Shown here: piece by piece, positions 55,769 to 63,426 of the stretch
How the letters are laid out: every line of letters starts with the position of its first letter
How positions within the stretch are numbered: the first letter of the stretch is position 1
NCBI GenBank assembly: GCA_029433415.1
Contig: JAQTIA010000003.1
Span: 310,001 to 374,000 of the forward strand
Length of the DNA: 64,000 nt
Direction: 5' to 3'
DNA from: Acetobacteraceae bacterium ESL0709
GTDB taxonomy: Bacteria > Pseudomonadota > Alphaproteobacteria > Acetobacterales > Acetobacteraceae
Notes under the pieces: model-generated
The model's input: the letters and a program-made list of their open reading frames with translations, nothing else
Told to the model about the DNA's origin: nothing
Databases searched by the model: none
Program-made: the position numbers and the translations under genes

Positions 55769-56397
55769 GACCCTTTTCAGAGAAACTGCTATCCCTTTCT
55801 AGTAAAGAATTATCATCTAGTGGCTGTGCAATGAATTGCGAAAAACTATTTAATTCTTCACTATCGGCGGAGTTAGATATGCTGCTCACAGAGAAGAATG
55901 GGTTTTATAGTTTCGAATCAGCTCTGCATGTTTTCCCTTATGATACAACTGAAAATGAAATCGGTTTGGTAGATTGGAATAATACTAAATTATGGATCTC
56001 ATCCTACGGAGATATGGCTATAGATGCTTTATACTTTGCTGAGGATATTTTTGGGGGGCAATTTTGTTTAAAAAGAGACGGAGTATATTATTTTGATCCA
56101 GAAACGGCAAAATTTGATATAGTCGCACCTGATATAAATAACTGGTGTAAGTTATTGTTATCCGATTATGAAGTTATGACAGGTTATCCTATAGCTCATG
56201 AATGGCAAATATCATACGGCGTTATTCCTCGGGGTGCTCGTTTAGTACCAAAAATTCCGTTTGTCGCTGGCGGAGCATATGAACTCGATAATTTGTATGT
56301 GTGTAGCTCATGGGAATCTTTGAAAGCGAGAGCATATATTGCGGAGCAAATAAGAACGGTTCCGGATGGTAGTAAGATAAAGATAATTACAAAATAG
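55765..56397 (+). CDS. immunity protein candidate for the NucA/NucB toxin, SUKH-like
   Basis: 210 residues, ATGA overlap with the toxin gene, as expected for an immunity partner. The C-terminal half (FDPETAKFDIVAPDINNWCK, YEVMTGYPIAHEW, LVPKIPFVAGGAYELDNLY) resembles proteins annotated SMI1/KNR4 (SUKH), a common immunity superfamily for nucleases. No signal peptide, so it is cytoplasmic, matching a DNase. The base composition is clearly more AT-rich than the exoprotein. Confidence 0.7.
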   Translation: MRPFSEKLLSLSSKELSSSGCAMNCEKLFNSSLSAELDMLLTEKNGFYSFESALHVFPYDTTENEIGLVDWNNTKLWISSYGDMAIDALYFAEDIFGGQFCLKRDGVYYFDPETAKFDIVAPDINNWCKLLLSDYEVMTGYPIAHEWQISYGVIPRGARLVPKIPFVAGGAYELDNLYVCSSWESLKARAYIAEQIRTVPDGSKIKIITK

Positions 56398-56410
56398 TTT
56401 TACGTAATAG

Positions 56411-57169
56411 ACAGCGTCCACAGCCCTGCAACAATATAACGAACTCCACGATACTAACCCCAAAAAGGATGTCACGGATTCGACGACCAATAAGATTTTG
56501 GGCTGGGTTGCCACAGGACTTGAGGAAAGTTACGCAATTCTCGAGCCGGTGATTGTAGGGGCTGCGAAACAGGCAGCGATTAATGGCATCGCAGGAGCTA
56601 CAATGGGCGCTGTGGCGGGAGAAGGCGTTGGTGCCATTCCCGGAGCCATGACAGGAGCGGCGGAAGGAGCGATACAGGGAGGCATAAATGCGCTCTTCAA
56701 TGAAATCATCTCCAGCAAAGAAAACGCACCTAAAAACCAGGGAAACAGCAACGCAGATGCCAACGCCAACACAGGAGGCAGCTCAGGCGGCGGCAGCGCA
56801 CCACCACCACATAATGATGATGAGGGGGATAATAATAAAAATAATTTGGATACTGATAAAGAGCACAATATACGTCGGGGCAAATTCAGAAAAGGAACTA
56901 TCCAGCAAACGTGGGAAGAAGCCGCAGAAGGAGATCAGCCAGGGACAAAGCAGTGTCCTACTTGCGGTAAAGACGTACAAAAAGTAGATCAAAATGGGCA
57001 TAGAGGTTATGATATCGACCATCAGCCACCTTGGAGCGAAAGGCAAAAAGGTTATAGGGATAAACCTGACATTCCTAATAGAAAAGACGTACTAGACAAT
57101 TATAATTCGGACGTACGTCTTGAATGTAAATCTTGTAATAGAGGTAGAGGTGCTCGTCCTATAAAATGA
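56411..57169 (+). CDS. orphan CdiA-CT module A, HNH-type nuclease toxin
   Basis: An open frame from a TAG at 56408 to 57169 with no good start codon (TTG 56498 is the first plausible one), as expected of a silent orphan cassette. After the seam there is an alanine-glycine helical stretch (GAVAGEGVGAIPGAMTGAAE), a disordered N/G/S linker and the toxin: CPTCGKDVQKVD, RGYDIDHQPPWSERQ, YNSDVRLECKSCNRGRGA. The DIDH histidine, the NYNSD asparagine and two CxxC pairs fit an HNH nuclease with a structural zinc. It is followed by a SuFu-like immunity gene. Confidence 0.8.
   Translation, partial: TASTALQQYNELHDTNPKKDVTDSTTNKILGWVATGLEESYAILEPVIVGAAKQAAINGIAGATMGAVAGEGVGAIPGAMTGAAEGAIQGGINALFNEIISSKENAPKNQGNSNADANANTGGSSGGGSAPPPHNDDEGDNNKNNLDTDKEHNIRRGKFRKGTIQQTWEEAAEGDQPGTKQCPTCGKDVQKVDQNGHRGYDIDHQPPWSERQKGYRDKPDIPNRKDVLDNYNSDVRLECKSCNRGRGARPIK
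56421..56525 (+). repeat. 105-bp seam at start of orphan toxin module A
   Basis: Identical by eye to 58943-59047; the first 44 bp also occur at the end of the main seam near 55011-55055. It encodes ALQQYNELHDTNPKKD and the TTNKILGWV stretch and is preceded by an in-frame TAG at 56408-56410. Confidence 0.9.
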
Positions 57170-57777
57170 AGGATTTAGATATGGAAAAAGCTAGTTTTAC
57201 TCTTCCAAAATTTATGGAGAAATATCTCGGAGAAATTAAAAATATTTCTGGCTTTGTCCTCAAAGAACCATTTGATGAATTATTAATATTATCTTTCAAT
57301 TCTCCTGTTGAAGGAGTAAGAACTTACTCTACCTTGGGTTTGAGCAAAATTGATCTTTATTATGAAAAAGAAGGAGAAAGGTTCCCGTTAAAAGAGGAAA
57401 TAATGTTCGGTACGAAGCATACGGAAGGAGATGATGAATCTATTTATCAAAGAATGCTGACTGCGGTAGTAGAGTTCTCTTTTCAAAAAAATAGAAGGAT
57501 ACTAAAGCGTGGAGATATAATAAATATAAATGATGATATCGTAATAGGAACTAAGATGAGCGCATTTTATGTGTGTAACCCAGTTGCTTATACTGATAAT
57601 GATGCTCTTGTTTATAAAGAAAGTAAACCATATACGGTATTTTTATGGTTAATACCTATATATGAAAGTGAAAGATTGTTTATAGAGAAAAATTGTTGGA
57701 ATTGTTTTGAGGAACTTCTAGAGAAGAAAGACCCTGATCTTTTTGATCTTCAAAGAGAAGCTCTCTGCCCTGTTTGA
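57166..57777 (+). CDS. SuFu-domain immunity protein candidate
   Basis: 203 residues, ATGA overlap with module A; ATG 57181 with AAGGA upstream is an alternative start. The C-terminal FLWLIPIYESERLFIEKNCW and FEELLEKKDPDLFDL match the Suppressor-of-Fused family, which is known as immunity for HNH and related nuclease toxins. AT-rich. The last few residues (QREALCPV) run into a foreign C-terminal fragment in another frame, so its tail may be recombined. Confidence 0.75.
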   Translation: MKDLDMEKASFTLPKFMEKYLGEIKNISGFVLKEPFDELLILSFNSPVEGVRTYSTLGLSKIDLYYEKEGERFPLKEEIMFGTKHTEGDDESIYQRMLTAVVEFSFQKNRRILKRGDIININDDIVIGTKMSAFYVCNPVAYTDNDALVYKESKPYTVFLWLIPIYESERLFIEKNCWNCFEELLEKKDPDLFDLQREALCPV

Positions 57778-57829
57778 TGCGCATGGCGTAGGTTTTGACA
57801 AGAGTAACTTCATTCCCGTCCAGTTCTGA
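57752..57829 (+). pseudogene. C-terminal fragment of a lost protein at a module junction
   Basis: A frame different from the SuFu gene reads KLSALFDAHGVGFDKSNFIP and ends VQF plus TGA at 57829. The composition looks like a genuine protein C-terminus, possibly of a displaced toxin. Too short for family assignment. Confidence 0.35.
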
Positions 57830-57835
57830 AGCCTG

Positions 57836-58495
57836 ATGTTCCAGAAACGTAAAAGAGCAATAACCTCATGCTTTATTACGTTTCTGGCTATGCTCTCCTT
57901 CTGCATTGTCGGCGCGGAAGCGAGTGGCAAGCAGATTACGGTGACCACGGGCAATCTGGAGATTACCAGCCCGCAGGATAGTTCGAGCTATAAGAGCCAT
58001 GCGAACCAGGGCGGGGCAGGGTTTCAGCTTGGTCTGAACCCGCTTGCCGGCAGTGGCGGGGGTGGCAGTTACCAGGGCCAGAAGATTACCGATAACTTCA
58101 AGACTACTGGAGAAAAGCTCTCCGGGCTTTATGCGGGGGATGATGGTCTGAAGGTGACAGTGGGTGATACCACCCATCTGAAAGCGGGCGTGATTGCCAG
58201 CACGGCCGATGCGGCGAAGAACAGCCTGACGACCGGCAAGCTGATTGCCGAGAGTGAAGAAAACCTCTCGCAATGGAAAGCAACATCGAAGGGAGGCGGG
58301 CTGAGCCTTGGCACAGGCATGCTGGGCAGCACGACTGGCATGCTCGGCGCGATCGGGACCAATCTTGCCGCCAATTCCGGGCTGATTACAGGGGTGAACG
58401 TCAGCATAACGAAACGAGCATCAGCCAGTCCGCGATCAGCGGCAATATCACGATCAATGCCGGCAGCACACAGGGTTCCTACACCACTGACGTGA
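57836..58495 (+). pseudogene. module B 5' part: hydrophobic leader fused to pre-toxin region, frameshifted
   Basis: 219 codons. The first 29 residues (MFQKRKRAITSCFITFLAML then SFCIVGAEA) look like a signal peptide with an A-E-A cleavage site; from residue 26 on the sequence is the exoprotein segment ASGKQITVTTGNLEITSPQD. After the lost G at 58391-58394 the frame degenerates and ends at 58495. The leader overlaps a 12-bp inverted repeat and has only a weak ribosome site, so it may be chance. Confidence 0.55.
57841..57887. repeat. 12-bp perfect inverted repeat at the start of module B
   Basis: CCAGAAACGTAA (57841-57852) and TTACGTTTCTGG (57876-57887) flank a 23-nt loop. Could be a terminator hairpin for module A or an end of mobile DNA. 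It overlaps the hydrophobic N-terminus of the module B frame. Confidence 0.6.
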
Positions 58496-58993
58496 ATGCG
58501 GCGAACGGCCACCTGACCAACAAGTTTGACGCCCAGAAACTGAGCAACGAGCTTGAAAACTCCCGCGTCGGCATGCAACTCGTCGGCGAAGTCCTCGGAC
58601 AGGTCTCGGACGCCCTGCATGATGCCAATGTAGCCGGGTTTGGAGAAGGAGGGCTTGGCCGTCTGGGGCTTGAGGCGGGCGGGAGCGCGGCGATTGCGGC
58701 GGCCACGGGCGGTAATGCGGGGGCAGCCGCAGCGAGTGTGATTGTTGGCGGCCTTGCGGCGGCACAGACGCGCGCCCTTGCCAAGCAGCTTGGCCAATAT
58801 GTCAGTGACGATCCTGATGTAGCGATGGCGATTGCCAATGCAGTCAGTAACGGTGTGGCCGCCGGAGCGGGCGCCGCGGCTGGGGCGATTGTGGGAGGGG
58901 GCCATTCCTCCATGAACGCCCTGAACGGCGCCGCAGCAGCCTCAGCCCTGCAACAATATAACGAACTCCACGATACTAACCCCAAAAAGGATG
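57911..58993 (+). repeat. copied pre-toxin region of the exoprotein (module B seam)
   Basis: Copy of 53972-55055 lacking one G at 58391-58394 (GGGG against GGGGG in the main gene). The junction at 57910/57911 is sharp. Confidence 0.93.
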
Positions 58994-59682
58994 TCACGGA
59001 TTCGACGACCAATAAGATTTTGGGCTGGGTTGCCACAGGACTTGAGGGAGCTTCCTTCCTCCCCATTGTCGGTGAGCCTGCCTCACTGCTTCTGGCCGGT
59101 ATTGATACGGCACAGGGTGACTATAAGGGAGCTGCGTTAAATCTGGCAGCGGCAGTGGTGGGTATTGGCACGGGGGGAATGGGCAAGGAGGCGGTCGTAG
59201 GGACCGCCAAGGGCGGCAAGTTCCTGATGGAAATGGTTGAAGACGAATCCCACGTAAAACCGATAAATTTAGCCGACAAATACCCAACAAATAATTGCGC
59301 TACGGAAGAGTGTGTTACAGTTCTTGGGAAAAGGCCTGATAACCTTCAGAAGAATAAAAATGCCCCAAAGAACGATCTCTCTCATTTGACAGAGGAACAA
59401 CAACAGACATCCAATCCTAAGCCAGATTTTGATGTTGAAAATGGCGGAGATAGCTTTAATTTAGGGCAAGAATTTAAAAATGGAGATCCACGTTTTCCTA
59501 ATGATGCAGGATTTAGCAAAATACAAAGGACTCACAAGCTACCTAATGGAGATAATATAAGTATTCATTATCAGTATAATTCTAATACGAATGCGGCCTA
59601 CGATATGAAGATTGATACGCCTCAGCGCAATGTACCAAGTGCCGATGAGATATTTAATTCTTTGAAAGGGAAATTGAAGTGA
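58273..59682 (+). CDS. orphan CdiA-CT module B, toxin of unrecognised type
   Basis: 469 codons as an open frame; real homology starts near 58396 (GERQHNETSISQSAISG). It carries the seam up to NELHDTNPKKDVTD, then a second pre-toxin domain (LPIVGEPASLLLAGIDTAQG), the motif NCATEECVTVLGKRPD, a linker and a toxin of about 85 residues. The toxin contains DPRFPNDAGFSKIQR, DNISIHYQYNSNTNAAYDMK and DEIFNSLKG. I do not recognise the toxin; the IHYQYN-x-x-T-x-x-AYD-x-K pattern suggests a small beta-rich RNase-like fold, unproven. The gene is translationally coupled (GTGA) to the next gene. Confidence 0.7.
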   Translation: MESNIEGRRAEPWHRHAGQHDWHARRDRDQSCRQFRADYRGERQHNETSISQSAISGNITINAGSTQGSYTTDVNAANGHLTNKFDAQKLSNELENSRVGMQLVGEVLGQVSDALHDANVAGFGEGGLGRLGLEAGGSAAIAAATGGNAGAAAASVIVGGLAAAQTRALAKQLGQYVSDDPDVAMAIANAVSNGVAAGAGAAAGAIVGGGHSSMNALNGAAAASALQQYNELHDTNPKKDVTDSTTNKILGWVATGLEGASFLPIVGEPASLLLAGIDTAQGDYKGAALNLAAAVVGIGTGGMGKEAVVGTAKGGKFLMEMVEDESHVKPINLADKYPTNNCATEECVTVLGKRPDNLQKNKNAPKNDLSHLTEEQQQTSNPKPDFDVENGGDSFNLGQEFKNGDPRFPNDAGFSKIQRTHKLPNGDNISIHYQYNSNTNAAYDMKIDTPQRNVPSADEIFNSLKGKLK

Positions 59683-59984
59683 AAATACAAGACAAATATG
59701 GGGCCTTAAGAGAAGTATATGGCATTACATGGAGGAGCGGAAAAACTTTTTTTTATACTCTGGAAAAAGACGGAGGAGGATTTATATTTATTCAAGAAAG
59801 TTCTGTAAACATAGTAGATAATACAATCCCATTCAGGACAATATATTGTGATGGATCTATTCTCCATTGGGCCTTGGTTGAAAATAATTTAAAAGAGAGT
59901 CTACAAGAAACCAATCCAGAGGCACGAAAAATTTTCCGCTCTATTTTAGAACAAGAAGGGTGTGTGTATCCTGATTTTGAATAA
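59679..59984 (+). CDS. immunity protein candidate for module B
   Basis: 101 residues, GTG start overlapping the toxin stop (GTGA). Sequence such as GGGFIFIQESSVNIVDNTIP and IFRSILEQEGCVYPDF is not recognised. No membrane segment, so cytoplasmic. Position and AT-rich composition support the immunity assignment. Confidence 0.6.
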   Translation: MKIQDKYGALREVYGITWRSGKTFFYTLEKDGGGFIFIQESSVNIVDNTIPFRTIYCDGSILHWALVENNLKESLQETNPEARKIFRSILEQEGCVYPDFE

Positions 59985-60192
59985 AGTAACGAAAAAATTA
60001 TATTGTTGCCCTTGTTGCGTCAATAGAACAATTTGTGAATTAGGGAAATATGAGATATGCCCTATTTGTAATTGGGAGGATGATCCTATCCAGTCAGAAG
60101 ATCCTAATTTTGCAGGAGGTGCAAACAGGGAAAGCTTAAATGAGGCTAGAGAAAATTATAGGAAAAAATTGAAGGATAAAGACCGAGGATAG
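59962..60192 (+). CDS. CPCC-family cysteine-rich protein
   Basis: 76 residues from GTG 59962, overlapping the previous gene by 23 bp. YCCPCCVNRTI, YEICPICNWEDDPIQSEDP and GGANRESLNEARENY match the cysteine-rich CPCC family, a zinc-ribbon-like group often seen among polymorphic-toxin immunity genes. It may be a second immunity gene of module B or the leftover partner of a lost toxin. Confidence 0.75.
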   Translation: MCILILNKVTKKLYCCPCCVNRTICELGKYEICPICNWEDDPIQSEDPNFAGGANRESLNEARENYRKKLKDKDRG

Positions 60193-60258
60193 GGGATAGC
60201 TTCCAAAATTATAGTTCTTTGACATAGTAGGTAGCCAAATCGGGCCTCCCGCGCCGGC

Positions 60259-61581
60259 ATGAAACTCGTCGGCGAAGTCTGCGGACAGGTCTCGGATGCC
60301 CTGCATGATGCCAATGTAGCCGGGTTTGGAGAAGGAGGGCTTGGCCGTCTGGGGCTTGAGGCGGGCGGGAGCGCGGCGATTGCGGCGGCCACGGGCGGTA
60401 ATGCGGGAGCGGCGGCGGCGAGTGTGATTGTTGGCGGCCTTGCGGCGGCACAGACGCGCGCCCTTGCCAAGCAGCTTGGCCAATATGTCAGTGACGATCC
60501 TGATGTAGCGATGGCGATTGCCAATGCAGTCAGTAACGGTGTGGCCGCCGGAGCGGGCGCCGCGGCTGGGGCGATTGTGGGAGGGGGCCATTCCTCCATG
60601 AACGCCCTGAACGGCGCCGCAGCAGCCTCAGCCCTGCAACAATATAACGAACTCCACGATACTAACCCCAAAAAGGATGTCACGGATTCGACGACCAATA
60701 AGATTTTGGGCTGGGTTGCCTCGGGGGTGAAGACAGGCCTTGAAGGGGCTTCCTATCTCCCGATTATTGGTGATCCTGTTTCTCTGGTTCTGGCCGGTAT
60801 TGATGCGGCACAGGGTGACTATAAGGGGGCAGCGTTAAATCTGGCCGCGGCAGGAGTTGGCCTTTACACGTGGGGGATGGGTAAGGATATCCTTGTCGGC
60901 GGAGCCAAGGGCGGCAAGTTCCTCTCAGAGGCGGTAGGAGATGCAGTTCAAAAGCCCAATGTGACCATAACAGACACTACCGGTAAAATAGGGGACAATG
61001 CCACAAGCCATGAGGCAGTGGGAGAGGGTAAGAATACTTCAGCTAACGGAAATAAAGGTGAAAATGGAGGAAGTGCGTCCGGTGCAGAGGCTACAAATTT
61101 AGACGGTAAAAACCCAAATACCGGAAAAGTAGGAGATAATTGCGCTACGGATGAGTGTGTTACAGTTCATGGGAAAAGGCCTGATAAGCCAACAGCAAAT
61201 TCTTCTTCGTCATTTAACCAAGAATATCTTGATGAAATGTCTAAAAATGGCGTCAAGTTTTCGCCCGATAATTTGGTAAAAGTTGAGAAACTCTCTGATG
61301 GGAGAATTGTTTTCCTTGAAACCGGAAATTCTAAGGCTGGTTTACAGCATATTGTAGATGAACATGGTAAGGAATTCGCGCAAATGGGCGTCCCAGAATC
61401 GGAGATACCAAACACAATTATGGATACGCTGAAAAATGGGAAGATTGTTGGTTATCAGGGTGAAGGGACAGGACGTCCTATTTATGAAACTGTAATTAAT
61501 GGTAAAAAACGGCGGTTAGCCATTACGGTTGGTAATAATGGCTTTATCGTTGGAGCAAACTCAAAAGGAAGCATTAAATAA
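60259..61581 (+). CDS. orphan CdiA-CT module C, BECR-like nuclease toxin candidate
   Basis: 440 residues from ATG 60259 inside the seam (60259-60720 matches 58573-59034 without indels). Then a pre-toxin domain close to that of module B (SLVLAGIDAAQGDYKG), a G/N/S linker, the motif NCATDECVTVHGKRPD and the toxin (last 105 residues): GNSKAGLQHIVDEHGKEF, GYQGEGTGRPIYETV and ITVGNNGFIVGANSKG. This pattern (H-x5-H helix, then a beta hairpin and G-x-I-V-G-AN end) resembles toxin tips placed in the barnase/EndoU/colicin/RelE-like fold; assignment is by eye. Confidence 0.7.
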   Translation: MKLVGEVCGQVSDALHDANVAGFGEGGLGRLGLEAGGSAAIAAATGGNAGAAAASVIVGGLAAAQTRALAKQLGQYVSDDPDVAMAIANAVSNGVAAGAGAAAGAIVGGGHSSMNALNGAAAASALQQYNELHDTNPKKDVTDSTTNKILGWVASGVKTGLEGASYLPIIGDPVSLVLAGIDAAQGDYKGAALNLAAAGVGLYTWGMGKDILVGGAKGGKFLSEAVGDAVQKPNVTITDTTGKIGDNATSHEAVGEGKNTSANGNKGENGGSASGAEATNLDGKNPNTGKVGDNCATDECVTVHGKRPDKPTANSSSSFNQEYLDEMSKNGVKFSPDNLVKVEKLSDGRIVFLETGNSKAGLQHIVDEHGKEFAQMGVPESEIPNTIMDTLKNGKIVGYQGEGTGRPIYETVINGKKRRLAITVGNNGFIVGANSKGSIK

Positions 61582-61875
61582 ATGAAGAAATTTAAATTAA
61601 TGGCGGATTTTCAGTGTTATCCATTATGGATTATTTCAGATGTCGAGGCGGGAGATATTAATCCCGATATATTGCCTATTAGTGCGTCGTTGAAAGAAGA
61701 TTTGCATAAGTGGGCACAAAAATATAATGCAACTTTTAACGCGGAATATCCGCCAGATTCTGGTTTTCCAAGCGCAGAAGCGGAAATTCTCTTTAAAAAA
61801 GAGGGACAATCTTTAAGAGACAGGCTTCAACGGGAGCTAGGTGATAATTATGAGATAATATATAATCTTTCATAA
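61582..61875 (+). CDS. immunity protein candidate for module C
   Basis: 97 residues, starting on the base after the toxin stop. FKLMADFQCYPLWIISDVEA, SLKEDLHKWAQKYNATFN and RDRLQRELGDNYEIIYN resemble small soluble proteins frequently found behind toxin genes. No export signal. AT-rich relative to the seam. Confidence 0.65.
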   Translation: MKKFKLMADFQCYPLWIISDVEAGDINPDILPISASLKEDLHKWAQKYNATFNAEYPPDSGFPSAEAEILFKKEGQSLRDRLQRELGDNYEIIYNLS

Positions 61876-61987
61876 GCATTTTTGCGGAGGCGCTATTTAT
61901 TGAATGTATCTGATGGCATAAGTGTCCTAACGTCCGTAGCTCTAGTGATATTGCAAATTCTGTGATCTTTGAAATTGTAAATATATA

Positions 61988-62088
61988 GCCCAGAAACTGA
62001 GCAACGAGCTTGAAAACTCCCGCGTCGGCATGCAACTCGTCGGCGAAGTCCTCGGACAGGTCTCGGATGCCCTGCATGATGCCAATGT
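61988..62088 (+). repeat. 101-bp seam at start of orphan module D
   Basis: Matches 58531-58631 with about one mismatch. It begins abruptly after AT-rich spacer sequence and contains the ATG used by module D. After 62088 the protein remains similar (GGSAAIAAATGGNAGAAAAS) but the DNA has diverged. Confidence 0.88.
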
Positions 62089-62989
62089 GCCGGGGTTCGA
62101 TGAATCGAATGTCTTTGATGATTATGGCCGGATAATATTGGAAGCTGGCGGTTCAGCGGCAATTGCGGCCGCTACGGGTGGTAATGCAGGCGCAGCGGCG
62201 GCAAGTTCTGTCGCTGGGAATGTAGCAGGGTCACTGATAAGTTATAACCTCAATAAAGTTCTTATGGATCAGCTCGGGACAACGGCCGGGGCTTCATTGG
62301 CGAATGTTATTGGCAATGCTGTTTCTACAGGAGCGGGTGCTGCTGTTGGTGCTGCTATTGGCGGAAGTGCGGGCGCGTTAAATGGGGCAGGGATTGCCTC
62401 AACGATTAATGAGTATAACAAGACGGTTTTCTATCAACAGGAAGCCGCAAAAAAGGCTCATCTAGAGGAGGTATATCAACAGGCGGCCGGGATAGAGACT
62501 GCTGTGCATGAGGCCAATATCTATAAAACCGGTTTCAGTGATGATGAAAAAACAGCTTATTGGAATGGGAATCACATTAACCCCAATGCTGTGACAGATG
62601 AGGAATACCATGTACCGCAGACAGCCGCTGATTTTGCGATGCTTGGTGTCAAAGATGAGGCAGGACTGGCGGCTCTATTAAATCATCCCGTTGATGCAGA
62701 TGGCCACCCCTCCAACCTTGTGGGAATTGCCTTGGTACCCAATAGGCCGGATAACCCTCTGACACCTCCCATCATTGATTTTAAAGGCACGACGACGGCT
62801 GGAGACGTGGTAGAGGATGGACAACAAGCACAAGGTTACAGTTCCTCGGCGTATGATGCTGCGAAAAATGTGGGGGATTACTATAAGCAGAAATATCAGG
62901 ATTCCAGTTGGCAGGGGCCGAAAGTTGCTTTTGGTGGTAATTCCATGGGGGGGGCTTGGCCAATACGGCGGGAGAGGTCAGTGGTCTGA
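62030..62989 (+). CDS. orphan CdiA-CT module D, N-terminal part with lipase-like GxSxG, up to frameshift
   Basis: 319 codons. Starts within the seam (MQLVGEVLGQVSDALHD), continues with a diverged pre-toxin region (VAGSLISYNLNKVLMDQLGT) and a domain typical of lipase-type toxin tips (LVGIALVPNRPDNPLTPPII, then AYDAAKNVGDYYKQKY). The nucleophile elbow is VAFGGNSMGG. At a run of eight G (62947-62954) the frame is lost; nine would restore GNSMGGGLANTAGEV, continuing in 62956-63426. Predicted activity: membrane lipid hydrolysis. Confidence 0.72.
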   Translation: MQLVGEVLGQVSDALHDANVPGFDESNVFDDYGRIILEAGGSAAIAAATGGNAGAAAASSVAGNVAGSLISYNLNKVLMDQLGTTAGASLANVIGNAVSTGAGAAVGAAIGGSAGALNGAGIASTINEYNKTVFYQQEAAKKAHLEEVYQQAAGIETAVHEANIYKTGFSDDEKTAYWNGNHINPNAVTDEEYHVPQTAADFAMLGVKDEAGLAALLNHPVDADGHPSNLVGIALVPNRPDNPLTPPIIDFKGTTTAGDVVEDGQQAQGYSSSAYDAAKNVGDYYKQKYQDSSWQGPKVAFGGNSMGGAWPIRRERSVV

Positions 62990-63426
62990 ATTCATACACG
63001 ACCAATGCGGCAGGTGTGCATGAAAATACCGTTCGTAACCCTGTCCAGCATTTTTCTGATAATTATTACGTCGATCATGAGGGATTGCATCAGTCGCAGG
63101 ATTGGGGACATGGAAGCGAGAATTCCAGTATAGCGATTAACACAATTGTTCAAATTTTAGATAGTTTAGGGATTAAAAGGATGCCTGGTGAAGATAATAA
63201 GAATTTACCTATAACCCCAATTCCTGCTACTCCAACGAATAATCCTACTCACGGAGAAAATGTGCATTTTATACCTGCTGATTCTTTTGATACTAAGAAA
63301 ACTTATTTAGGATTTATACCTGTGCCTAATTTTATCTCTGAGCATTCAGGAGCGGCAGCATCAAATTCTTTAAACGATATTTACAATCCATTATTTAATC
63401 ATATAATTAATGGGACAAAAAAATGA
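62956..63426 (+). pseudogene. module D C-terminal part of the lipase-like toxin (other frame)
   Basis: 156 codons continuing the toxin: LANTAGEVSGLNSYTTNAAG, YVDHEGLHQSQDWGHGSENS with D and H that could complete a Ser-Asp-His triad, then a tail ending NHIINGTKK. It has no start of its own. Joined to the upstream part it gives a 465-residue module. The stop overlaps the next ATG (ATGA). Confidence 0.7.
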
